This document shows, piece after piece, positions 7,721 through 14,145 of a DNA stretch of 64,000 nt. Position numbers and translations under genes: made by a program. Source of the stretch: Rhizobium sp. Root1203 (GTDB lineage Bacteria; Pseudomonadota; Alphaproteobacteria; Rhizobiales; Rhizobiaceae); NCBI RefSeq assembly GCF_001424945.1, contig NZ_LMCW01000045.1, positions 61,724 to 125,723 on the forward strand. The letters are read 5' to 3'. Every line of letters starts with the position of its first letter. The first letter of the stretch is position 1. The notes beneath the pieces were generated by a model. That model was given only the letters and a program-made list of their open reading frames with translations. It ran no database searches and was not told where the DNA came from.

Positions 7721-7981
7721 TCAGGCTGCGGTCGTCCGAGCGGTCTCGCATTCGGACACGGAGAAGCCGTAGGGCGAGGACCGCTTTTCGGCCCACTCCA
7801 TCAGGTCTCCCTTCCGATAAAGAGGCACGCGCCCGAACCGCTTAAATTGAGGCCCAGTGCCTCGGCTCGCCATCGTCGCCAGTGTTGTCGCAACGATGGG
7901 ATATCCCGCCGCATTCAACAGGGCGGCTGCTTCCGATCTGCGAAGTAGCGTCTCACTATCTGCATCTTGAGTTGAGTTCAT
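7721..7981 (-). CDS. AlpA/excisionase-like helix-turn-helix protein
   Basis: An 86-residue protein. LLRRSEAAALLNAAGYPI begins a MerR-like helix-turn-helix, and GPQFKRFGRVPLYRKGDLMEW is the wing typical of HTH_17/AlpA proteins (xxPxFxKxGRxVxYxxxDLxxW). Such proteins act as excision factors or transcriptional switches in prophages and integrative islands. The ATG at 7981 is preferred over 7993 because GGAG precedes it at good distance. It is the first gene of the minus-strand block and its upstream region (7982-8176) is divergent, so it probably controls the module from there. No integrase is adjacent, which is unusual for an excisionase. Confidence 0.75.
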   Translation of the reverse strand: MNSTQDADSETLLRRSEAAALLNAAGYPIVATTLATMASRGTGPQFKRFGRVPLYRKGDLMEWAEKRSSPYGFSVSECETARTTAA

Positions 7982-8075
7982 GTATGGCTCCATGTAACGC
8001 GGTAAGATGTCAAAGTATTTCCCGCATGTGTTTGAATATATTGGGATTTATACATCAAAACAACACGCTTTTTAC

Positions 8076-8096
8076 GTGAATTACTTAGGTGAATTA
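8076..8096. promoter_or_regulatory. Direct repeat GTGAATTA upstream of the HTH gene, possible operator
   Basis: GTGAATTA occurs at 8076-8083 and again at 8089-8096, a spacing of 13 bases, in an A/T-rich divergent spacer between the HTH gene (minus) and a small membrane-protein gene (plus). Repeats of this kind suit dimeric binding by a small switch protein. No function is shown. Confidence 0.4.
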
Positions 8097-8176
8097 TAGG
8101 CATACAAAATAAGGCACTTCAATCAGGACGCGAGTTTACACTGGAGCCAGTCAGGTATTATCTGCCATCAGCGACG

Positions 8177-8689
8177 ATGTTCGTGGTGGGGGCTGGAATG
8201 CTGGATATCTTTCAGGGATTGGGTGCACTGGCGGGCGTGGCCAGTTTTATCTTCGTTATTTGGGAGAAGTGGTTCCGCTTCTATCCCTCGGCATTTTTGG
8301 TTGCTCATCCGCTCATAGAAGGCGGCGCGGCAAAGAGCCCGTTTCTTCGCGTGCAAAATCGAAGTGATAGACCGATCATTCTAACTTGGGCGGATGGGCC
8401 GTCGAGGACCGCATTTCGCATCGGGAAAGATCAAACGACCCGCGCACTCGTTCGGTCGCTGGTGGCAACCGAAACATCAACTCCGGTAGAGGGCCTCGCA
8501 GTAAGGGTGTTTCCCGTCTACCGGCCCGAGGGCTTTGACGATCTTGACGCGGAGGCCGTAATTGAGTTGGAGTTCTTGTGGCGCTTCGCTCAGCCTATGA
8601 TTTACAAACGCGACCGACGGGTACGGATGCAAATTGACAAGCGCTCCGTGCTTACCCTTACAGACTCCGAGGACGGCGACCTCCTGTAG
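8177..8689 (+). CDS. Small protein with one N-terminal membrane segment
   Basis: A 170-residue protein. One transmembrane segment covers roughly residues 8-30 (FQGLGALAGVASFIFVIWEK), followed by a soluble, mainly beta-type domain (FLRVQNRSDRPIILTW, VRVFPVYRPEGF). An alternative start at 8198 (MLDIFQG) has a better leader (GGGGGCTGGA) and may be the true one. I recognise no family. The gene is divergent from the satellite-like block and ends 326 bases before tRNA-Val, so it could be the outermost gene of the accessory region or a superinfection-type membrane protein; neither is demonstrated. Confidence 0.6.
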   Translation: MFVVGAGMLDIFQGLGALAGVASFIFVIWEKWFRFYPSAFLVAHPLIEGGAAKSPFLRVQNRSDRPIILTWADGPSRTAFRIGKDQTTRALVRSLVATETSTPVEGLAVRVFPVYRPEGFDDLDAEAVIELEFLWRFAQPMIYKRDRRVRMQIDKRSVLTLTDSEDGDLL

Positions 8690-8896
8690 CGCTGCGCTCT
8701 TAGTCCAGCTGAGAGTCGGAAGGATGAAAACAGGGACTCATCAACGAACGGCCTCCGGCCTGCTCGGTCATGTTGGGTTCCTTTGAGGTGGGTATGGCTC
8801 TGTAATTCAATTGAAAGTATGGCTCACAACTCGATGAAGTATGCGGCGGTGGAGCGCTCGAAGAACTCTTGAGCAGCCCTCCCCGCCCCACAATTT

Positions 8897-8922
8897 CGGT
8901 CACACTACGGTCACAGTGACCG
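8897..8922. promoter_or_regulatory. CGGTCAC repeat and perfect palindrome in the 326-bp spacer before tRNA-Val
   Basis: CGGTCAC occurs at 8897-8903 and again at 8908-8914, and the second copy forms a perfect palindrome with GTGACCG (8916-8922) around a single A. It lies about 95 bases upstream of tRNA-Val. It may bind a dimeric regulator or be an arm-type recombinase site near the island edge. Elsewhere in 8690-9015 I see no gene that can be supported. Confidence 0.5.
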
Positions 8923-9015
8923 AGGGCAAAGCTTGCAAGACCGCCGCCCGCCCATTATGGTCCCGGCTGTGAAGCGTATGAATTAGCAATAGTTTTTTAT
9001 GCGCCGCCATCGGAT

Positions 9016-9090
<75 letters not shown>

Positions 9091-9098
9091 TCCTTTTC

Positions 9099-9129
9099 AA
9101 GGGCTTAGCGGGAAACCGCCGAGCCCTTT
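9099..9129 (+). terminator. Hairpin terminator after tRNA-Val
   Basis: AAGGGCT (9099-9105) pairs with AGCCCTT (9122-9128), and GCGG (9108-9111) with CCGC (9116-9119) around a GAAA-like loop. It starts nine bases after the tRNA, as expected for its terminator; the T-run is short. Confidence 0.7.
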
Positions 9130-9332
9130 GTCGTTTCGCCGCCGGCGAACCTTCGGCCGCGGCTCGTTCCGATTGAAAATCCCCACGTGGCTTCCATTCG
9201 CCATCGAGCCTTGCCAGAAGTGAGCCGGCCAACCCGGTGATTCGACCCATTTCGGACACAGAAGAATGGCATGGCACTGCTCATGAGAGGCGCTGCCCGT
9301 ACGGTGCGCCGCAACTGGATCGCTTGCGAGGT

Positions 9333-9818
9333 ATGAAGGTGAAACTGCTAACTCTGGCAACGGCTTCGCTGTTTGCAACGGCGCTTGCTACGGCCGCCAA
9401 CGCCGCACCCCAGAATTTCCCCGGCGCGCCGGGCGCGCTGACGCTTGCCGGCAAATGCGCCAAGCTCGTGGTCGGCAAGGTCGATGCGACGAAGGAGTGC
9501 CAGGGCGAAATCGCCAGCGTGACGTTGATCAACGGCCAGGTCACCTTCATTTTCACGTCCGGCGGCAAGATGCTCGGCTTCCAGGGCGACGGCACCAAGA
9601 TCAAGCCGGCGTCCGCCGGCAATGTCAGCCTGCCGCTCAGCCTCATCGTCACCGGCGTCGGCCAGAAGATGACCGGCCAGGTGAAGGTGACGGGATCCTG
9701 CACGATGGGCAACCCCTACGGCGGCAAGCCGGTCGCCATCGAATGCACGGCCAAAAGCGCCGACACCGCATTCGCAGGCAATTTCCGCACCAACGGCAAG
9801 GCCCCGAAACAGAAGTAG
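9333..9818 (+). CDS. Exported periplasmic protein of unknown function
   Basis: A 161-residue protein. MKVKLLTLATASLFATALAT followed by ANAAPQ is a clear Sec signal peptide with cleavage after Ala-Asn-Ala. The mature part is small and rich in Gly, Thr and Lys, with four cysteines (GKCAKLVV, ATKECQGE, GSCTMGNP, IECTAKS) that could form two disulfide bonds in the periplasm. I do not recognise a family. The start at 9333 is fixed by the signal peptide; a longer frame begins at 9237. It is convergent with the EamA transporter gene, whose stop lies two bases away. Confidence 0.7.
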   Translation: MKVKLLTLATASLFATALATAANAAPQNFPGAPGALTLAGKCAKLVVGKVDATKECQGEIASVTLINGQVTFIFTSGGKMLGFQGDGTKIKPASAGNVSLPLSLIVTGVGQKMTGQVKVTGSCTMGNPYGGKPVAIECTAKSADTAFAGNFRTNGKAPKQK

Positions 9819-9820
9819 TT

Positions 9821-10699
9821 TCACCGGCGAAGGAGCCTGCCGTCTATGATGAGCAGACTGGAGACGATCAACGCCATTCCAGCGAATTCGAACGGCTCCA
9901 GCCTTTCTCCCAGAAAGACCGCGCCAAGTAGGATGGCACTCACAGGCACCAGAAGCGTCACCAGGGATGCGTTTGTCGCTCCGGCGGAAGCGATGATGTT
10001 GAAATAGAGAATGAATGCGAGCGCCGTGGTGAAGACCGCAAGAACACCGACCGCTGCCCAAATTGGCACGCTTGATGTCGCGAGCGCCGCCGGACTGTAA
10101 AGAACGAAGACGATTGGCGCCATGATTGCAGTGGAGGCCGTGAGCTGACCGGTTGCCACGACTGATGGCGTGATGTCCTTGAACCGCTTCGCGTAGACGA
10201 CGCCGAAAGCGTATGAGATGGCGGCACCGGTCACCGCGAGCTTCGCCCAGACCGGGCCGCCAAGATTGGACAGAAGGCCGGGGCCGATCATGATGGCGGC
10301 TCCCGAAATTCCGAGCCCTACTCCCACGAGCTTGGTCGCCGACAGCTTCTCATCCGCCGTCAGCAAGTTTGCGACGAGGATCGTCCAGAGAGGTGTCGTT
10401 GCATAAAAGATGGAGGCGAGACCGGCGCCGATCTGCGTTTGCCCGGTGAAGATCAGGGAGAACGGAATCACGTTGTTGAGCAGTGCGAGGCACAGGAACG
10501 AGCCTGGCCGTGCAAGAGCAGGCGCAAAGGGAACGCCGCGTATCCTCAGCCATAAGTGCAGAACGAATGCGGCAATGGACACACGGTATAGGACGAGGGC
10601 GAGCGGTGGAATTTCAGCCACCGCGATACGGGCAAAGAAGAACGAGCCGCCCCACAGAAGGCCGAGAAGCAGCAGTTGCCCCCAGTCGCTTGCCGACAT
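9821..10699 (-). CDS. EamA/DMT-family transporter (RhaT/YdcZ-like permease)
   Basis: A 292-residue inner-membrane protein with about ten hydrophobic segments in two EamA halves. The first opens LLLLGLLWGGSFFFARIA and the second begins near GGPVWAKLAVTGAAISYAFG, each with the Gly-rich helices of drug/metabolite exporters. Members move amino acids, sugars or metabolites out of the cell; the substrate cannot be predicted. The start MSASDWGQLLLLG at 10699 is preferred since the 35 extra residues of the longer frame are basic and non-membrane. The gene stands alone between convergent and divergent neighbours. Confidence 0.85.
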   Translation of the reverse strand: MSASDWGQLLLLGLLWGGSFFFARIAVAEIPPLALVLYRVSIAAFVLHLWLRIRGVPFAPALARPGSFLCLALLNNVIPFSLIFTGQTQIGAGLASIFYATTPLWTILVANLLTADEKLSATKLVGVGLGISGAAIMIGPGLLSNLGGPVWAKLAVTGAAISYAFGVVYAKRFKDITPSVVATGQLTASTAIMAPIVFVLYSPAALATSSVPIWAAVGVLAVFTTALAFILYFNIIASAGATNASLVTLLVPVSAILLGAVFLGERLEPFEFAGMALIVSSLLIIDGRLLRR

Positions 10700-10911
10700 G
10701 GACCTTGTCAACGCTGTCGCTCTCAACGGTTTGCCTATGGGATTCTGTGGCCGTCTGGACAGTCTAGCGATGCAGCGTTTCACTTGGGTGGAACGGCGAT
10801 CCAATGTTCTCAGCCAATCGAAACGAGATTTCTCCTAAATCCACGCAGCTTCGAAACTGCCGCTATCGCTCCCGGTCACGATGCTGCCCGCTGCTGTATG
10901 GGTGCGCCTGA

Positions 10912-11607
10912 TCAGGCGCACCACGCGCCGCTGCCCGGCTTGCGTGCGAGGCCTTCGTCGATGAGCTGCACGCCGATCGACCGCCCGTCGCGGGAGATGA
11001 CACGCGGCGCTCCGGCCTTGCCCGGTTGCCCGGCGGGGTTCATCGCGAAGGATCCGGCATTGAGGATGTTCAAGAGCCGCAGTTTGGCGGCAAATCCGAC
11101 GCGTCGTTCGCCGTCGCAGCGCGCGTCGTCGATGCCCGGGCTGACGATATCGGCAATGACGATTTTCTCGCCCTTGTACCAGAAGGTGCCGCCATCAGCG
11201 ACGCAGTTGATGTGTTCTCCCTGCCCGCAGTAGCCGAAGGCCGCCTTTGCGGCCTGCGTCTGCGCCGGCGAGATCGAAACGGGTACGGCCTTTTCAGGCA
11301 CGACCGGCGCCTTTGCCGGAATAGGCACGGCCGCGGGAGGCACCATGCGCGAGACGGCGGAAATCGAGGCGGTCTGCTTCGGCCCGGCATCGCGCGCCGG
11401 CTCGCTTTTTGCGACAGAGACCGCGCGCGCCGCAACAGGCGCGGGCGCATGCGCCGCCAGGATGGGCTTCACGCTCTTCCAGTTGTCGTAGACCGCGATG
11501 CCGCCAACGGCGATCGCGCCGATGATGGCCCAGGGCAATGCGCTTCCGCCTCCCCTGCCTTTTGCGCGTGTCGATGATCTGCGGCGGCGTGTCGCTGTCT
11601 TGGCCAT
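10912..11607 (-). CDS. Membrane-anchored thermonuclease (SNase)-like protein
   Basis: A 231-residue protein. A basic N-terminus (MAKTATRRRRSSTRAKGR) precedes a transmembrane segment (ALPWAIIGAIAVGGIAVY, about 24-41), then a Pro/Ala/Lys linker to about residue 130. The C-terminal 100 residues have the SNase pattern: GGTFWYKGEKIVIADIVSPG, ARCDGERRVGFAAKLRLLN, GRSIGVQLIDEGLAR and a final GAWC. The usual catalytic Asp/Arg/Glu set is not clearly complete: GGTFW replaces the common DGDTF, so nuclease activity is uncertain and a structural role is possible. The start at 11607 is chosen over 11772 because the longer extension looks non-coding. Confidence 0.7.
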   Translation of the reverse strand: MAKTATRRRRSSTRAKGRGGGSALPWAIIGAIAVGGIAVYDNWKSVKPILAAHAPAPVAARAVSVAKSEPARDAGPKQTASISAVSRMVPPAAVPIPAKAPVVPEKAVPVSISPAQTQAAKAAFGYCGQGEHINCVADGGTFWYKGEKIVIADIVSPGIDDARCDGERRVGFAAKLRLLNILNAGSFAMNPAGQPGKAGAPRVISRDGRSIGVQLIDEGLARKPGSGAWCA

Positions 11608-11707
11608 GTGTCCGAATCCCGTGAGCGCCGGATTATCGCCGCGCAATCCTTTCGGAAAGGTTGGCGAACGACATTTGGTACCAAGCAAGTTTTTGCAGTG
11701 TCGGCCG

Positions 11708-11932
11708 CTATGCGGTCTGCCGCTTCTGGGATGCATCCGAGGAAATGATCGGTTTCCAATCTGCGAGCCCACTCTGTCTCGACTCCGGCCTGAGGGCGGC
11801 GGCGTTGAAATGAAAATCGTCCGATCTTTTCGCCCGACCGACCTCGATCCGGCTTTCGGCGGACTGGCGCAGCGCCTGCCACTCGTTCTCGTGTTTCATA
11901 TAGACGTCCTGCGGCACTAAATCTGTCTTCAT
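11708..11932 (-). CDS. Small hypothetical protein
   Basis: A 74-residue protein starting MKTDLVPQDVYMKHENEW. GAGGG lies five bases before the ATG at 11932, which supports translation from there rather than from 11992. It is hydrophilic, with no membrane segment or known motif. It is followed about 100 bases later on the same strand by the nuclease-like gene and preceded by another small gene with a strong ribosome binding site. Function is unknown. Confidence 0.55.
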   Translation of the reverse strand: MKTDLVPQDVYMKHENEWQALRQSAESRIEVGRAKRSDDFHFNAAALRPESRQSGLADWKPIISSDASQKRQTA

Positions 11933-11972
11933 GTATCCCTCACCGACATGTTGATAACGCTGACCGCCCCTG

Positions 11973-12218
11973 TCAGCGGCGGGGCTTTGCAATCGTTCTC
12001 TTCTCGTCTACCGCAGGCTCTGGACCGCCGCGCGACAGGTCCGCGCCGCTCACATGGGCGGGGACATGGACATCGTGCAGCACGCCGGGGGGCAACGTCA
12101 GGTCGACCTGATGCGGCGGCATTACCTGCGCTTTTTTCATGCGGTTCGGCCGTGCCTTTTTCATTCGGTCCGGCGCTTCGGTGCGTTTGTCGGGAACGTG
12201 GGTCGAAGTGTGCATCAT
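11973..12218 (-). CDS. Small basic hypothetical protein with a strong ribosome binding site
   Basis: An 81-residue basic protein (MMHTSTHVPDKRTEAPDRMK) rich in Pro, His and Lys. AAGGAGG lies three bases before the ATG, one of the best ribosome binding sites in the window, which is why I keep it despite low complexity and no known family. It is probably disordered. It lies 40 bases upstream of another small gene on the same strand. Confidence 0.55.
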   Translation of the reverse strand: MMHTSTHVPDKRTEAPDRMKKARPNRMKKAQVMPPHQVDLTLPPGVLHDVHVPAHVSGADLSRGGPEPAVDEKRTIAKPRR

Positions 12219-12355
12219 CGGCCTCCTTTTTTCAGCTCAACCGAATCGTAACGGCCCGGTGGTTCGATGGTTCCAAAGAAAAGCGCCATGCCACAGACCG
12301 CCCAGCCTTGACTGGCAGCGGAAGTTCACTACCTTTGCCTCATCCGTCGGCCTCA

Positions 12356-12425
12356 GACATCGGCTGACGGGCAACCTGGTGCCGGGCCCCTCTGGCGAGA
12401 GTTTTTACGGCGCTCTCGTGATGTC
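12356..12425 (+). promoter_or_regulatory. Structured leader candidate before the DUF475/TerC-like gene (spacer 12219-12565)
   Basis: GACATC (12356-12361) pairs with GATGTC (12420-12425) and encloses two inner hairpins, one around GGGCAACCTGGTGCC and one with CGAGAG (12396-12401) pairing CTCTCG (12413-12418). The multi-branched element lies about 140 bases before the start of a TerC-like membrane gene. Relatives of that gene are often controlled by yybP-ykoY manganese riboswitches, but the hallmark bases of that class were not found, so the identity is open. The remainder of this 347-base gap shows no gene. Confidence 0.4.
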
Positions 12426-12565
12426 GGTACCGCCTGCAAATGAGCCGGCGGATTTTCTTCTATGAAAAAACACACCATGCCTCACGCGCATGCCCGTTGT
12501 GGTATGTCGCGTTTCTCCTGCGTATCCCTTTATCCCGAGAGTGTTCCTGGCTGCGGGGTGCGGCC

Positions 12566-13657
12566 ATGAACCAGACCTCCACCCAGAAATCCTCGCTCAG
12601 CTATTTCCGCTGGGCATTCATCGTCACCGTCCTCGGCCTGATCCTGGGTGCTGCCCTCGGCTGGCAGACCACCGGAACGATCGGCGGCATGGCGACGGTC
12701 TTCTTCGTCTGTACGGTCCTTGCCGTGCTGGAGATTTCGCTCTCCTTCGACAACGCCATCGTCAATGCAAACAAGCTCAAGGAAATGACGCCGGTTTGGC
12801 AGCATCGGTTTCTGACCTGGGGCATCGTCATCGCCGTCTTCGGCATGCGCATCGTCTTCCCGCTGGCGATCGTCGCGATCGCGGCAAAGATCGGCCCCTG
12901 GGAGGCCCTTGTGCTTGCGGCGCGCGAACCGGCCGAATACGCCCGCATCATGAACGACGCGCATCTCCCGATCGCCGCCTTTGGCGGCACCTTCCTGATG
13001 ATGGTCGGCCTCAACTACTTCTTCAATCACGAGAAAGACGTCCACTGGATCGCCGGGCTGGAAAAGCTGATGGCGCGCTCCGCCACGATCAAGGGCATTG
13101 AGATAGCGCTCGTACTGGCCCTCGTGCTGGTCTTCTCGTCCTTCCTTGAGGCAGAGGAAGCCACCACCTTCGTCCACTGCGCCATCTACGGCCTGCTGAC
13201 CTTCCTCGCTGTCGAGGTTGTCGGCGGTCTGCTCGATGCCTCGCAGCAGACGATGAGCGCCGCCGCCAAGGGCGGTCTCGGCGCCTTCATCTATCTCGAA
13301 GTGCTGGACGCCAGCTTCTCCTTCGACGGCGTCATCGGCGCCTTCGCGTTGACGCAGAACCTCTTCGTCATCGCCATCGGTCTCGGCATCGGCGCCATGT
13401 ACGTGCGCTCGATGACGATCATGCTGGTGGAAAAGGGAACGCTTGCCGAATACCGCTATCTCGAGCACGGCGCCTTCTATGCCATCCTGATCCTTTCGGT
13501 GATCATGTATGTCCAGACGATGGTGCACATCCCCGAGGTCATCACCGGCCTTGGCGGCGCCACGCTGATCGGCATCTCGCTCTGGTCCTCCATCCGTCAC
13601 AACCGGAAGGAACAGGCAGAGGAGCATGCCGCGGCACGCGAGCAGCTGCAGTCCTGA
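12566..13657 (+). CDS. DUF475/TerC-like integral membrane protein
   Basis: A 363-residue protein with about nine transmembrane segments. The family hallmarks are the acidic membrane motifs LEISLSFDNAIVNANKLK near residue 60 and EVLDASFSFDGVIGAFAL near residue 250, which form the paired metal-binding site seen in TerC and DUF475 proteins. Members are linked to manganese or other metal export and stress resistance. Start at 12566 (MNQTSTQ) is favoured because the 42 residues from 12440 look non-coding. A strong hairpin terminator follows the stop codon at 13707. It stands alone and is probably transcribed from its own promoter with the structured leader described above. Confidence 0.85.
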   Translation: MNQTSTQKSSLSYFRWAFIVTVLGLILGAALGWQTTGTIGGMATVFFVCTVLAVLEISLSFDNAIVNANKLKEMTPVWQHRFLTWGIVIAVFGMRIVFPLAIVAIAAKIGPWEALVLAAREPAEYARIMNDAHLPIAAFGGTFLMMVGLNYFFNHEKDVHWIAGLEKLMARSATIKGIEIALVLALVLVFSSFLEAEEATTFVHCAIYGLLTFLAVEVVGGLLDASQQTMSAAAKGGLGAFIYLEVLDASFSFDGVIGAFALTQNLFVIAIGLGIGAMYVRSMTIMLVEKGTLAEYRYLEHGAFYAILILSVIMYVQTMVHIPEVITGLGGATLIGISLWSSIRHNRKEQAEEHAAAREQLQS

Positions 13658-13706
13658 CGCAGCTGAAGCCGCAGCACCCGCTGCGGCTCGCCTCCGGCAA
13701 AAATAA

Positions 13707-13732
13707 AGCCCGCGACCATCCGGTTGCGGGCT
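13707..13732 (+). terminator. Intrinsic terminator after the DUF475 gene
   Basis: AGCCCGCGACC (13707-13717) pairs over 11 bases with GGTTGCGGGCT (13722-13732) around a four-base loop, followed by GTTTCG. It lies between the end of the DUF475 gene and the convergent small gene, so it may serve both. Confidence 0.8.
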
Positions 13733-13778
13733 GTTTCGTCGCTGCTGATCTGTCGGAGCGCCTGTTCGGGCAGGAGCG

Positions 13779-13946
13779 TTACAGGTTGATCTTGCCGAAC
13801 ATGTTCGGATCGATGCCGAGTTCGCGCAGATCGCGATGCTTCGGACGGCGTCCGGATTCGATGGTGGCGCTGACGGCATTGGCAGCACCGATCATCGCAA
13901 AGGCGCGACCAAGGAAGCCGTCGCGGATAGCCTGACGGAAGGACAT
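13779..13946 (-). CDS. 55-residue conserved-looking small protein
   Basis: The minus strand encodes MSFRQAIRDGFLGRAFAMIG followed by a basic region (SGRRPKHRDL) and a C-terminus ELGIDPNMFGKINL before TAA. The ATG is preceded by AGAGAGAAAGAA, a good ribosome binding site. The composition is that of a real protein: an amphipathic N-terminal helix and an ordered tail ending in Leu. Its reading frame is free of stops only over these codons, which suggests a complete short gene. No family is known to me. It is convergent with the DUF475 gene across the terminator at 13707. Confidence 0.65.
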   Translation of the reverse strand: MSFRQAIRDGFLGRAFAMIGAANAVSATIESGRRPKHRDLRELGIDPNMFGKINL

Positions 13947-14087
13947 TTCTTTCTCTCTTGCTCTATGATTGACTACTTACATATGTGTCTCCGCACGCCC
14001 GGCCACAAGCGACGGAAATTCAGCCCTGCCATGCAAGAACGTGTGAGCCGGCGTCTGTTGTGCTTGGCACCATCGCTGACGGAAAAC

Positions 14088-14114
14088 GGCCGGCTGATGT
14101 TTCCATCGCCGGCC
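14088..14114 (-). terminator. Intrinsic terminator after tctA
   Basis: On the minus strand GGCCGGC pairs with GCCGGCC around a 13-base loop and is followed by GTTTTCC. It lies about 30 bases beyond the tctA stop codon and ends the tctCBA transcript. Confidence 0.7.
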
Positions 14115-14145
14115 GCAAGCTGTGGGATCGTTTAGTCTTTTTATT

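Noticed and set aside
8700..8771. A 23-codon minus-strand frame with AAGGAACC before its ATG
   Set aside because: Too short and with no family or conserved context; a helical fragment in another frame nearby (8830-8880) has no start codon.
12219..12565. A yybP-ykoY manganese riboswitch before the DUF475 gene
   Set aside because: The characteristic GGGGAGUAG-type loop of that class was not found; only a generic structured leader is supported.
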